This document shows positions 8,966 through 17,158 of a stretch of 64,000 bases of DNA, in pieces (positions within the stretch are counted from its first letter, which is position 1; every line of letters begins with the position of its first letter). A program made the position numbers and the translations under genes. The notes beneath the pieces are model-generated. The model was not told the DNA's origin. It saw nothing but the letters and a program-made list of their open reading frames with translations, and searched no databases. Source of the DNA: Microvenator marinus (GTDB lineage Bacteria > Myxococcota_A > Bradymonadia > Bradymonadales > Bradymonadaceae); assembly GCF_007993755.1 (NCBI RefSeq), contig NZ_CP042467.1, forward strand, positions 3,682,001-3,746,000, written 5' to 3'.

Positions 8966-9528
8966 CAGGGGGTCTCTCTTCCAGCCAATAATCGGTCAAC
9001 CACTTGCCCGGCTCGCTCCGCGATGGCCACCTCTGCGTAGCGCAGGGCTTCGGCTTCTTTTTGGTGGTCAAAGTCGAGGAAGGCAGCAAGGTTCAAAGGA
9101 GCGCTGAGTTGCTCACCATCAGGGGCTACCAGCGTTACCGTTCCGCTGATATCCCAGCGGTACTTGCCGCTCAGAAGCGAGTAGAACCGCACCTGCGTCT
9201 CCAACAGAAGCACCCAATCCGAAGTGCCCTCGGGTCTCAAAAAGCCAAGGCGTTGTTCGGTGGTGCGGCGCGTTTCGAAGACCTTGGAGAACTCGCTTGA
9301 ATCCACCACCGTAGGCACGAGGTTGCGCTCTTGAACCTCGCGATTGATTCGCTCCACCGTGGAATCTGGCGCAACGCCAATCTCAGGCCGGTCAGGAAAC
9401 TCCATGACGACCGCTACCCGTGCGGGTTGCGGCGAGTCCAGTCGCACGGCTTTAGCGGCGGTGATACACCCTGTCAGGAGCACACAGAACATCAGTGCAA
9501 GAAGGATCGGGCGTTGAATCAGAACCAT
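8965..9528 (-). CDS. lipoprotein sharing a domain with the adjacent amylase
   Basis: A 187-residue predicted lipoprotein (lipobox LLTGC, Cys21). After the signal it forms a single domain that aligns by eye with residues 30-155 of the downstream amylase lipoprotein. Both have a Tyr-Arg-Trp preceded by a short strand, then SGT or TGT, TL, PDG, a strand, a residue run ending in an acidic/alanine helix, and a final VD..L. The fold may be a lipoprotein-type glucan-binding or assembly domain, but I do not recognise a named family. A GGAGG ribosome site precedes ATG 9528. The gene overlaps the porin gene by 10 bp and the amylase gene by 1 base, so it is the middle of a coupled three-gene operon. Confidence 0.8.
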   Translation of the reverse strand: MVLIQRPILLALMFCVLLTGCITAAKAVRLDSPQPARVAVVMEFPDRPEIGVAPDSTVERINREVQERNLVPTVVDSSEFSKVFETRRTTEQRLGFLRPEGTSDWVLLLETQVRFYSLLSGKYRWDISGTVTLVAPDGEQLSAPLNLAAFLDFDHQKEAEALRYAEVAIAERAGQVVDRLLAGRETP

Positions 9529-11030
9529 GTCTCTACCTCCGCCGAAACCACGTGGTGCCAGTGTACATCACGGGTTCCAAAAACGTTGAAATCGTCCAGA
9601 CTCTCTACGAATCCATTGCCGAACGCGTTGTTCTGGGAGCTGTATTGCGCGCCGTAAAGAAGCCGGAATGACGGCCTCGTGAAGATCCCCATGCCCAGCG
9701 GTTGGAGCACCGGGCCGACCTTGATTTGGAAGGTGTCGCGGGTGTCTGAGTCCCCGAATTCAAGGCCGCGCGTGTCGTTTCGGCCGTCCGTGCTCACGAA
9801 GACCGAGTCTGAAGCGTTCCTGAATAGATTGCCGTTCAACGAGCGTTCGCGCGCGAGACTCGACTCCAAGAGCAGGTGTGCTTTTTCGTTGAAGTAGCCT
9901 TGGAATCTCGCCACGATCGACATGACTTCGCGGTTTCTTTCGCTGGCGACGATCTCGTCGTCGGCATCCCAGTGGTAGCCGTAAAACCCCGCCCATGTGA
10001 GGTCGAGCACGTCTTCGATCAGACGCAGCTGCATCTCATTTCCGATGTTGAGCTCGTAGCGCTCGTCGGTCAGGTCGTCCACGTAGAAGATGAAATCCTC
10101 GCCGTTGAACGTCTCGGTGATGGATGTTTGGGGGTGTCGCTTGATGATATTGGCGAAGAGGTTGTTCCAGACGAGCGGGCCGAAGCCGCCGAAGCCGATG
10201 TATCCGATGCCGCGCCACGAGGTCGTTGCAGTCGGGATGGGCTCGGTGAAGATGCCGACCTCGGCCGGATTGGCCTCGAAATAGCGCCGGCTGATCTCGC
10301 CGCGCACGAAATTCTCATAGTCGATGGTTGTGCCGTCGTCGTAGACGCTATTGTGCGGTGCGAAGCGGTTACCCTCGACTTCGGGCTCGAAATAGAACTG
10401 GCCGCCGACCCCAATCTCAGCCACGCCCAATTTGAGTTTTGCGGTGCCGCCGATGGTGGGGATCGGGTTGTAGTCTGTGCCTTTGATCATGAATCCGGCG
10501 TCGCCTGCGCCGATCAACACGTCCACGAGCGAGTTCTGGTAGCGCGCGGAAATCCCAACCGAATCAAAGAGTACCTGGGCGACTTTGAAGTCGTAGAGGC
10601 CGAGGTCTCCGAAGAAGGTCTCCATGGTGCCTATCTGCCAGGTTACATCTTGGAGAAGCACGTTTCCGGCTTGCGCGTAGAGCTGGCTGAGCCGAAAATT
10701 GCCGAGGCTTCCCATGCCTGTGTCGGCATTGAGGACGGAGCCACCTTCGATTCGTGCGTGGATGCTGGTCCACGTGTTTTTAGAGAGGGGATCTTGAGGC
10801 AAAAGATCGTAGCGCATATCGAGCGAGGCGTACGGGCCCTCGTTGAGCAATCGCCCATAGAGGTTCCAGTAGCCGAGGCGCCCGTCTCCGCCCTGGAGAT
10901 CGGGGCGAGCCATGATTCGCATATAGCCGCCGGCATTGAATTTAGAGCCCGAGTCGGCCGCAGCATCACCGGTTCCGATCAGCGTGAAAATGCTCAGGAG
11001 CGCTGGCACCAAGCCTTTGTGTGGACTCAT
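9519..11030 (-). CDS. beta-barrel outer membrane protein, probable carbohydrate porin
   Basis: A 503-residue exported protein with signal peptide (cleavage near GDAAADS). The mature part has alternating aromatic/polar strands and Gly-rich turns typical of outer membrane barrels: SGSKFNAGGYMRIMARPD at the start, many Tyr/Phe-containing strands, and a terminal Trp-Phe, which fits the aromatic C-terminal residue recognised by the BAM complex. No specific porin family can be named with certainty. The context, directly upstream and coupled to the lipoprotein and the surface amylase, suggests uptake of malto-oligosaccharides, as with LamB or SusC. ATG 11030 has a CGGAGG ribosome site. It is divergent from the CapD-type gene at 11162. 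Confidence 0.8.
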   Translation of the reverse strand: MSPHKGLVPALLSIFTLIGTGDAAADSGSKFNAGGYMRIMARPDLQGGDGRLGYWNLYGRLLNEGPYASLDMRYDLLPQDPLSKNTWTSIHARIEGGSVLNADTGMGSLGNFRLSQLYAQAGNVLLQDVTWQIGTMETFFGDLGLYDFKVAQVLFDSVGISARYQNSLVDVLIGAGDAGFMIKGTDYNPIPTIGGTAKLKLGVAEIGVGGQFYFEPEVEGNRFAPHNSVYDDGTTIDYENFVRGEISRRYFEANPAEVGIFTEPIPTATTSWRGIGYIGFGGFGPLVWNNLFANIIKRHPQTSITETFNGEDFIFYVDDLTDERYELNIGNEMQLRLIEDVLDLTWAGFYGYHWDADDEIVASERNREVMSIVARFQGYFNEKAHLLLESSLARERSLNGNLFRNASDSVFVSTDGRNDTRGLEFGDSDTRDTFQIKVGPVLQPLGMGIFTRPSFRLLYGAQYSSQNNAFGNGFVESLDDFNVFGTRDVHWHHVVSAEVETWF

Positions 11031-11109
11031 GAAACCTCCGTTTTGGCTCGCCTGTCTTGCTCGGCGGGATTACCACGTTGGGGGTGGGCTTGCAAAGCAC
11101 ATTGGGCTC

Positions 11110-11138
11110 TGGACTTCGAGGCTTCGTCTCGCTATAAG
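11110..11138 (+). promoter_or_regulatory. candidate sigma70-type promoter for the CapD-type gene
   Basis: TGGACT at 11110-11115 and TATAAG at 11133-11138 are separated by exactly 17 bases. They lie 24 bases before the ATG at 11162, in the divergent region between the porin and the dehydratase. Matches to the consensus are 4 of 6 and 5 of 6. This is a sequence-only prediction. Confidence 0.4.
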
Positions 11139-11161
11139 CGGGCTACACGGAGTGGAACGAC

Positions 11162-13072
11162 ATGAAATCACAACTTCAGAGGCTTGAGGATCTTCCACAA
11201 TTACCACGCACAGTGCGGTTGGTATTGGTTATCACGATGCATCTGGGGCTTTTTTCGGCTGCCTACGCCGGGGCTTTCCTTGTCCGTTTCGATTTCACGA
11301 TTTCGGATCAATGGGAAGCTGTGATGTGGCAGACCTTCCCGTGGGTGGTCGGGATCAAGGTCCTGACCTTCCTCGCGCTGCGCAATTTTCAAGGTTGGTG
11401 GAAGTACGTATCGTTTCACGACATCATCGAACTTGGGCGCTCTTTGGCCATCGCGAGCGCGGTCTTTGTGCTTCTGAATGTGTTTGTGGTGGATCCGCCA
11501 ATCTATCCTCGGTCGATTTACGTCTTAGATTTTGGACTCTCGCTCTTTCTTATCGGTGCTGCGCGAGGGAGCTTGCGTCTGATGCGCGAAGCCGTCAGAC
11601 GGCGCCTGAGCCCGCCCGGCCATGCTAAAAACCTACTCATTCTCGGTGCGGGTGATACCGGCGAGACCCTTCTTCGGGAGATTACCAAGAATCGCAACCT
11701 TGCGTTTAATCCCGTGGGTTTTTTGGACGATGATCCGTACAAGCGTGGGCTGAGAATTCACGGCGTGCCAGTCTTGGGGCCGATCACCTCGATGGCTGAG
11801 ACCGTCCAGAAGCTGGTGGTCGAAGAGGTGATCATCGCCATGCCTTCGGCTTCGCGCGAACAGATGCGCCGAGTGGTAGATATCGCGAAGGGAACCGGCG
11901 CAAAGACGCGGATCTTGCCCGCTGTGGAGTCCATTCTAGAAGGTCACGTGAGCCTCAATGCGCTCCGTGATGTGAGCATTGAGGACTTGCTCGGGCGTGA
12001 AGCAGTCAAGCTTGATACCTCGTCGCTCGCGCGATTCATCGAGGGTCAAACGGTCCTCGTGACCGGTGCGGGTGGCTCGATCGGCTCTGAGATTTGCCGT
12101 CAGGTTTTGCGGTTTAACCCCAAAAGTCTCGTGATGGTGGAGCGCGCTGAAACGCCACTATTCTTTATCCATCGGGAGCTAAGCTCGCTCCATGAAAGCC
12201 TCGTGCCGTGTATCACTGACGTCTCCGACGAAGGGCGAATGGACGTCTTGATGGCGCGTCATAAGCCGCAAGTTGTCATCCACGCAGCCGCGTACAAACA
12301 CGTCCCTTTGATGGAGCTTCATCCGTCTCAGGCGGTGCTCAATAACGTGGTGGGAACGCAGGTCCTAGCAAAGCTCTCGGTCAAGTATGACGTCAAAAAC
12401 TTCATTTTGATCTCCACGGATAAAGCCGTGAATCCGTCGAGCGTGATGGGCGCCACGAAGCGGATCACCGAACTCGCGGTACTCTCGCAAAACGAAGGCA
12501 CGAAGACCCATTTCTGTGCCGTGCGATTCGGAAATGTCCTGGGCTCAAACGGTAGCGTGGTGCCTATTTTCCGCGAGCAAATTCGCAAAGGTGGGCCGGT
12601 GACCGTGACCCACCCCGAGATGACGCGCTATTTCATGACCATTCCGGAAGCCTCGCAGCTGGTGCTCCAGGCGGCCGCCAACGGCAAAGGTGGCGAACTC
12701 TTCATTTTGGACATGGGCGCGCCTGTCAAAATCGCTGACCTCGCGCGCGATATGATCCGCCTCTCAGGACGGACCGAAGAAGAGGTTGGAATCGTCTACA
12801 GCGGCACGCGCCCGGGCGAGAAACTCTTCGAAGAACTAAGTCTCGACGAAGAGAATTTTGATAAGACTCGGCACGAAAAGATCTTCGTGGGCCGAACGGC
12901 GAGCTCGGACCTCGAGCAATACTACCAACATGTGGACGAGCTTATAGAATGCGCTCGCCACGATGATGACCTCGGCGTCCGTCGCGCCTTGAAGGCTATC
13001 ATTCCAACGTACAGCTGGGCTGAAAGTAATGTCGTGGAGCTCTCAAAGCGCCGCCAAACTCCTATGCTCTAA
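11162..13072 (+). CDS. membrane-bound nucleotide-sugar 4,6-dehydratase/epimerase (CapD/WbpM/PglF family)
   Basis: A 636-residue polysaccharide biosynthesis enzyme. The first ~140 residues contain about four membrane helices. A CoA-binding-like Rossmann region (NLLILGAGDTGETLLREI, about 155-175) follows, and then the catalytic SDR domain with TGAGGSIGSEICRQ near residue 300. The motifs HAAAYKHVPLMELHP and STDKAVNPSSVMGATKR are characteristic of the family that dehydrates UDP-GlcNAc or related sugars; the active site has Met-Lys in place of Tyr-Lys. It would supply a deoxy-amino sugar precursor for O-antigen, capsule or glycan decoration. No other glycan genes lie beside it, so it is likely monocistronic. 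Length is typical of WbpM-type proteins. Confidence 0.93.
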   Translation: MKSQLQRLEDLPQLPRTVRLVLVITMHLGLFSAAYAGAFLVRFDFTISDQWEAVMWQTFPWVVGIKVLTFLALRNFQGWWKYVSFHDIIELGRSLAIASAVFVLLNVFVVDPPIYPRSIYVLDFGLSLFLIGAARGSLRLMREAVRRRLSPPGHAKNLLILGAGDTGETLLREITKNRNLAFNPVGFLDDDPYKRGLRIHGVPVLGPITSMAETVQKLVVEEVIIAMPSASREQMRRVVDIAKGTGAKTRILPAVESILEGHVSLNALRDVSIEDLLGREAVKLDTSSLARFIEGQTVLVTGAGGSIGSEICRQVLRFNPKSLVMVERAETPLFFIHRELSSLHESLVPCITDVSDEGRMDVLMARHKPQVVIHAAAYKHVPLMELHPSQAVLNNVVGTQVLAKLSVKYDVKNFILISTDKAVNPSSVMGATKRITELAVLSQNEGTKTHFCAVRFGNVLGSNGSVVPIFREQIRKGGPVTVTHPEMTRYFMTIPEASQLVLQAAANGKGGELFILDMGAPVKIADLARDMIRLSGRTEEEVGIVYSGTRPGEKLFEELSLDEENFDKTRHEKIFVGRTASSDLEQYYQHVDELIECARHDDDLGVRRALKAIIPTYSWAESNVVELSKRRQTPML

Positions 13073-13098
13073 GTTGGACCTTGTGCTAGGCTAAAGGC

Positions 13099-14985
13099 AT
13101 GTCGGAGAACTTGCCAGATTCGCCTATCACATACCCGCCAGCAATCGAGGGGGAAGGTGCGTTTGATTGGTTGACGACCGAATCTATGGACGAGCTGAAC
13201 CCTCTCGAACTCTCGAGCGTGGCGTCGAAACTCGTTGAGATGGTGCGCGTGCAGGAGTCTAGGTTGCGCGCGATCTCCGAGATCGGACTCGCCCTGAGCT
13301 CCACGCTAGACCTCGATGAGTTGCTCGTAACCATCATGGAGAAGATCACGGAGCTGATGGGCGCGGAACGCTCAACTCTCTTTCTCTTGGACACCGAGAC
13401 TAACGAGCTCTGGAGCAAGATTTCTCAAGGTGTGGAGAACGCCGAGATCCGTGTCAAAGTGGGCGAAGGTATCGCTGGATTTGTGGCTGAGACTGGCCAT
13501 TCGATGAATATCCCGGACGCGTATGCTGAGCCTCGTTTCAGTTCAAACCACGATGCGCAAAGCGGCTTTAAGACCCGCAATATGCTCTGCCAGCCGATTC
13601 GAAACCGTGAAGAGCGGATTATCGGCGTGGTCCAGGTCCTGAATTCGCGGCACGAGGAGTTCTCCGCCGAAGATGAGCGCCTACTGAGTGTGCTCGCAAG
13701 CCAGGCCGCGATTGCGATCGAGAACTCGCGTCTCTATCAGGATATGTTCGAGAAGAATCAGGCTCTGGTGCAAATGACCGAGCGTCTCGAGCATAAAGTG
13801 GCGGAGCTCGATCTCCTCTACGATCTGGAGCAGAAACTCAGCCGCGTTGATAATCTGCAGGCTATGGTGAGTACGATCACCAAAGAGACGGCAGAAGTCC
13901 TCGAGGCTAATGGGGCTGCGCTCGTGCTCGATGAAGCCGAGCACCTCACCTACTACATAAACGAGAAAGATCACGCGGGTTGGGAGCTCAAAACTCGGTA
14001 TGAGTTCAAGGGCCAAGGCCTCTCCGATCGTGTTATCACCACGGGTGCTCCGTTTCTTTGCAACTCGGGCGATTGTGCGGTGCCCGGTACATCCGGGGTG
14101 TTTGGATTTCAGATTCATAACGTGATCGCGGTGCCGCTCGTGGGCCAAGACCAGAAGGTCATCGGTGCCATGAAGGTCTTCAATCGGACTGAGCCTTTTG
14201 GCCTCGATGACCTCAAGTGGGTCACGATGATCGCGAACCGAATTGCGGCAGCGCTCTTGCGCCGGCGCCAGGAAGACGAGCTGCATAAGAGTGCGCGCCT
14301 TGCGACGGTGGGCCAGATGTTGAGCGGCGTGATTCACGACCTCAAGAACCCGTTCGCGATAATCAATGGGTATGTGCAGCTGATGGTGCGCGCTGAGGAC
14401 CGCACAAAACGCGACGAGTTCGCGAAGATTATCGCGCGGCAATTTGACCATTTGAACCAGATGACCGGTGAGCTCTTGAACTTCTCGAAGGGTGAGTCGC
14501 ATTTCAGTGCGAGAGACGTGTGTGTCGCGCGCGTTTTTGAAGAAATTGAGATGCTCTTGGCCAAGGAGCTCGCCCAGCGAAACGTGCGCCTTGTGATTCG
14601 TTGCCACTACCAGGGCCAGGCTCGTCTGGATGATGGCAAGCTCAAACGCGCGGTGCTCAACCTCGGCAGAAACGCCGCGGATGCCATGCCGGATGGGGGT
14701 GATTTTGTGATCGATGTGCGTGTGGACGAGTCCAAGGATGAGCTCGTGATGCGCTTTAGAGACACCGGCAAAGGCATCCCGGAAGCCGTGCGCGACACCC
14801 TCTTTGAACCCTTTGTCACCAAAGGAAAAGATCACGGTACCGGGCTAGGTTTGGCCATCGTGAAACAAATTGTGGACGTCCACCATGGAACAATCGAGTT
14901 CGAGAGCACTCTAAATCAGGGTACGACGTTCATCGTCAGGATTCCGAGGATGGCGTCTGAGTTGTTGATCGAGGAAGATTCATGA
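13099..14985 (+). CDS. sensor histidine kinase with two GAF domains
   Basis: A soluble 628-residue kinase with no membrane helix. A first GAF domain spans about residues 65-210 (GAERSTLFLLD, then NMLCQPI). A linker helix (LEHKVAELDLLYDLEQKLS) leads to a second GAF-like domain to about 395. The HisKA box ATVGQMLSGVIHDLKNPF has His413 as phospho-acceptor, and the ATPase domain shows GRNAADAMPDGGDFV (N box), DTGKGIP (G1) and GTGLGLAIVKQ (G2). No response regulator is adjacent. The last codon overlaps the next gene as ATGA, so it is translationally coupled to a TPR lipoprotein. A -10-like TAGGCT ends 6 bases before the ATG, so the transcript may be nearly leaderless. The ligand of the GAF domains is unknown. 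Confidence 0.93.
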   Translation: MSENLPDSPITYPPAIEGEGAFDWLTTESMDELNPLELSSVASKLVEMVRVQESRLRAISEIGLALSSTLDLDELLVTIMEKITELMGAERSTLFLLDTETNELWSKISQGVENAEIRVKVGEGIAGFVAETGHSMNIPDAYAEPRFSSNHDAQSGFKTRNMLCQPIRNREERIIGVVQVLNSRHEEFSAEDERLLSVLASQAAIAIENSRLYQDMFEKNQALVQMTERLEHKVAELDLLYDLEQKLSRVDNLQAMVSTITKETAEVLEANGAALVLDEAEHLTYYINEKDHAGWELKTRYEFKGQGLSDRVITTGAPFLCNSGDCAVPGTSGVFGFQIHNVIAVPLVGQDQKVIGAMKVFNRTEPFGLDDLKWVTMIANRIAAALLRRRQEDELHKSARLATVGQMLSGVIHDLKNPFAIINGYVQLMVRAEDRTKRDEFAKIIARQFDHLNQMTGELLNFSKGESHFSARDVCVARVFEEIEMLLAKELAQRNVRLVIRCHYQGQARLDDGKLKRAVLNLGRNAADAMPDGGDFVIDVRVDESKDELVMRFRDTGKGIPEAVRDTLFEPFVTKGKDHGTGLGLAIVKQIVDVHHGTIEFESTLNQGTTFIVRIPRMASELLIEEDS

Positions 14986-15827
14986 TTCGTTTGGTGCTGG
15001 TCGCATTGTTGGTTCTTGGTGGATGCAAATCTGAGGAGAAGGTCGAGGATACGCAACCTGTGAAGGTTGCGACGCCTGAGCCCAAGCCAGAGCCGCCGAA
15101 GGTGGACCCGAAACTTGGGGACCCAGACGATCCGGGGACTTCTGAACAGCTCGACCTCTTAGCCGTCGCTAAGGGGCATTTCTTGGAAAAGCGCGACGCG
15201 GAGGCGCGCGCTACTTTTGAGAAATTGGTCAAAACTGGGCCCGTCTCGGCCGCGCGTGTGACGGCGTACGTGGCGCTCGGTCAGTTGTATCGCGAGTCCG
15301 GTGAAGAGGCGAAAGCCCGCAAACTCTACGAGGAGTTGTTGGCGTTGGCGCCCGATGTGCCCGAGGGGCACTTTATGTACGGCCGCGTGTTGGCTGAAAT
15401 GTCTGAGACGACGCTGGCTATCAAGGCCTATGAGACCACGATTCGTCTGCAACCCGACTATCTGCAGGCGTATGTTGAGCTCGGCGGGATTTACGCGAGC
15501 GCGGGCCGAAACGAAAAGGCCGGCGAGACCTTTTTGGCGTATGAGGAACGCGTTTATGCGTTGGCCAAACGCCTTGAGTCCAAGGATACACCTGCTGAAG
15601 AGCGTCTTCGCGTATTGGATATCTTCTCGTTCATTGAGGATGAGCGCGCGAATAAGGCCATCATCGTGGCGCTCAAGGATCCCGAGCCCCAGATTCGCGA
15701 GCAGGCCGTTGGGCTTGCAGAGGAGTTCGGAATAAAGGAGGCCTTGCCCACCCTTAAGACCTTGAGCGAAGACGACCCCGAGCTTCGTGTACGTATGGCG
15801 GCGCGCGGCGCTTTGGACCGAATGTAA
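14982..15827 (+). CDS. TPR and HEAT-repeat lipoprotein
   Basis: A 281-residue predicted lipoprotein (lipobox VLGGC, Cys15) followed by a Pro/Glu/Lys linker. Residues about 55-200 are tetratricopeptide-like helices (KGHFLEKRDAEARATFEKL, YVALGQLYRESGEEAKARK, YVELGGIYASAGRNEKAGE). The last 70 residues look like HEAT repeats (DPEPQIREQAVGLAEEFG, DPELRVRMAARGALDRM). Such proteins are scaffolds in the periplasm or on the outer membrane. It overlaps the sensor kinase gene by 4 bp (ATGA) and is followed after 21 bp by a second TPR lipoprotein, so the kinase and the two lipoproteins probably form one operon. The partner proteins are unknown. Confidence 0.88.
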   Translation: MIRLVLVALLVLGGCKSEEKVEDTQPVKVATPEPKPEPPKVDPKLGDPDDPGTSEQLDLLAVAKGHFLEKRDAEARATFEKLVKTGPVSAARVTAYVALGQLYRESGEEAKARKLYEELLALAPDVPEGHFMYGRVLAEMSETTLAIKAYETTIRLQPDYLQAYVELGGIYASAGRNEKAGETFLAYEERVYALAKRLESKDTPAEERLRVLDIFSFIEDERANKAIIVALKDPEPQIREQAVGLAEEFGIKEALPTLKTLSEDDPELRVRMAARGALDRM

Positions 15828-15848
15828 GCCCAGACATCAGGACAAGAG

Positions 15849-17084
15849 ATGCATGTCCATAAACTATTGATATTGCTCCTAACTGGCTTGATACTTGGCA
15901 CGTCATGTGCCGGCACACAACGTGCCGGAGAGCCGGTTCAAGGCGTTCCTCAAGAGCGGATGGACCTGGACCCAATGCTCATCAAAGCCGGTTATGGACC
16001 AGACGCCGTCTTGGATTCCAGCGAAGTCTTCAACCGCGCGTACGAGGCCTTCTCGGCGCGCGACTACGAAGAAGCCGTGGCCAATTACGAAGTCATCATC
16101 AAGTACTTTGAGGAGAGCCGATTCTATCTGCCCTCGCTCTACAACGCCGGCCTTTCATACGAACGCCTGTCCCGCTGGGAGGATGCGGCAACCAAGTACA
16201 CCCAAATCATCGAGAAGTTTCCCGAAGAACCCGACGCCAAAGACGCCTACTACCGGCTCGCCCAGGCCCACGAGGAGCTCGGCAATTTTGAAGAAGTTGT
16301 AGAGCTGATGACGGTCATCTTGTTGAGGCCCGAGTTGACCACGTTTGACCGCATCGAGGCGCATGTCCGGCGCTCAAAGGCGCTCATGGAAACAGGTTCG
16401 CTGGACGAAGCCGCTGACGGCTTTCGCTCCGTGCTGAACATCAACGAAGACGCCCCTGCCGACCAGCGCCTGCAGCCGAATTCGCATTATCTGGTTCAGG
16501 CGTATTTTGGCATCGGCGAAGTCTATCACCGGAAGGTCCTGCAGATTCCACTCGTACTGCCACCGGAGCGCATGGGTGCTGATCTTCAAGAGAAGGCTGA
16601 CCTCTTCATGCGGTCTCAGAGCCATTACATCAAAGCCCTGAGTTTTCATCATCCACAATGGTCTATGGCCGCAGGCTATATGATTGGAAAACTCTACGAA
16701 GACTTCTATGCCGATATCTTTCAGTCCGAAATCCCTGATGACCTGACTCAGGAGCATATCGCGCTCTACTTCGATGAGCTGCGAAAGACCCTGAGGCCGC
16801 TTATGGAACGCGCGATTCAGGTCTATGAGAAGAATCTCTCGCTCTCGAGGCGCCTCCCGACCGCTCAAGACGACAACCCCTGGGTCATCAGCACCAACCA
16901 ACAACTCGAGCGACTCAAGCTCTACCTGAATGACCCCATCACGCAGAAACGTGCCGAGCGTTTTGTGCTCAAGGGGCGCTCCGTCAAGGATATGTGGGAA
17001 CCCGTTCTGGTTGCACAGGATTCGGTAGATCAAGCGCTTTCGCGAAGCAAAACTTCCAATCAAAATGAAATGAAAATGCCTTAG
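15849..17084 (+). CDS. TPR-repeat lipoprotein
   Basis: A 411-residue predicted lipoprotein (lipobox LGTSC, Cys20). TPR helices fill most of the mature chain: FNRAYEAFSARDYEEAVANY, LYNAGLSYERLSRWEDAATK, YYRLAQAHEELGNFEEV. A further helical region of less regular repeats runs to the C-terminus. The arrangement resembles BamD/YbgF-like TPR lipoproteins, but length and sequence do not support either name. It follows the TPR/HEAT lipoprotein closely. A likely role is assembling an envelope complex (inference). The next gene, 74 bp downstream, codes for a TonB-like protein and could be a functional partner. Confidence 0.86.
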   Translation: MHVHKLLILLLTGLILGTSCAGTQRAGEPVQGVPQERMDLDPMLIKAGYGPDAVLDSSEVFNRAYEAFSARDYEEAVANYEVIIKYFEESRFYLPSLYNAGLSYERLSRWEDAATKYTQIIEKFPEEPDAKDAYYRLAQAHEELGNFEEVVELMTVILLRPELTTFDRIEAHVRRSKALMETGSLDEAADGFRSVLNINEDAPADQRLQPNSHYLVQAYFGIGEVYHRKVLQIPLVLPPERMGADLQEKADLFMRSQSHYIKALSFHHPQWSMAAGYMIGKLYEDFYADIFQSEIPDDLTQEHIALYFDELRKTLRPLMERAIQVYEKNLSLSRRLPTAQDDNPWVISTNQQLERLKLYLNDPITQKRAERFVLKGRSVKDMWEPVLVAQDSVDQALSRSKTSNQNEMKMP

Positions 17085-17158
17085 TACCGTCTTCTATAGT
17101 AGTGAAGTGTCAACGTGGGCTGAGTCCGCGTTTGCGATTCCTGACTTAGAGGCGAGAC

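Noticed and set aside
9876-11165. Plus-strand open frame of 429 codons
   Set aside because: It lies antisense to the barrel protein, has a composition dominated by Glu/Val/Asp typical of shadows, and has no ribosome site or domain.
13681-14835. Minus-strand open frame of 384 codons
   Set aside because: It is antisense to the kinase domains of the sensor kinase, whose motifs are unmistakable; no known family is seen in the antisense frame.
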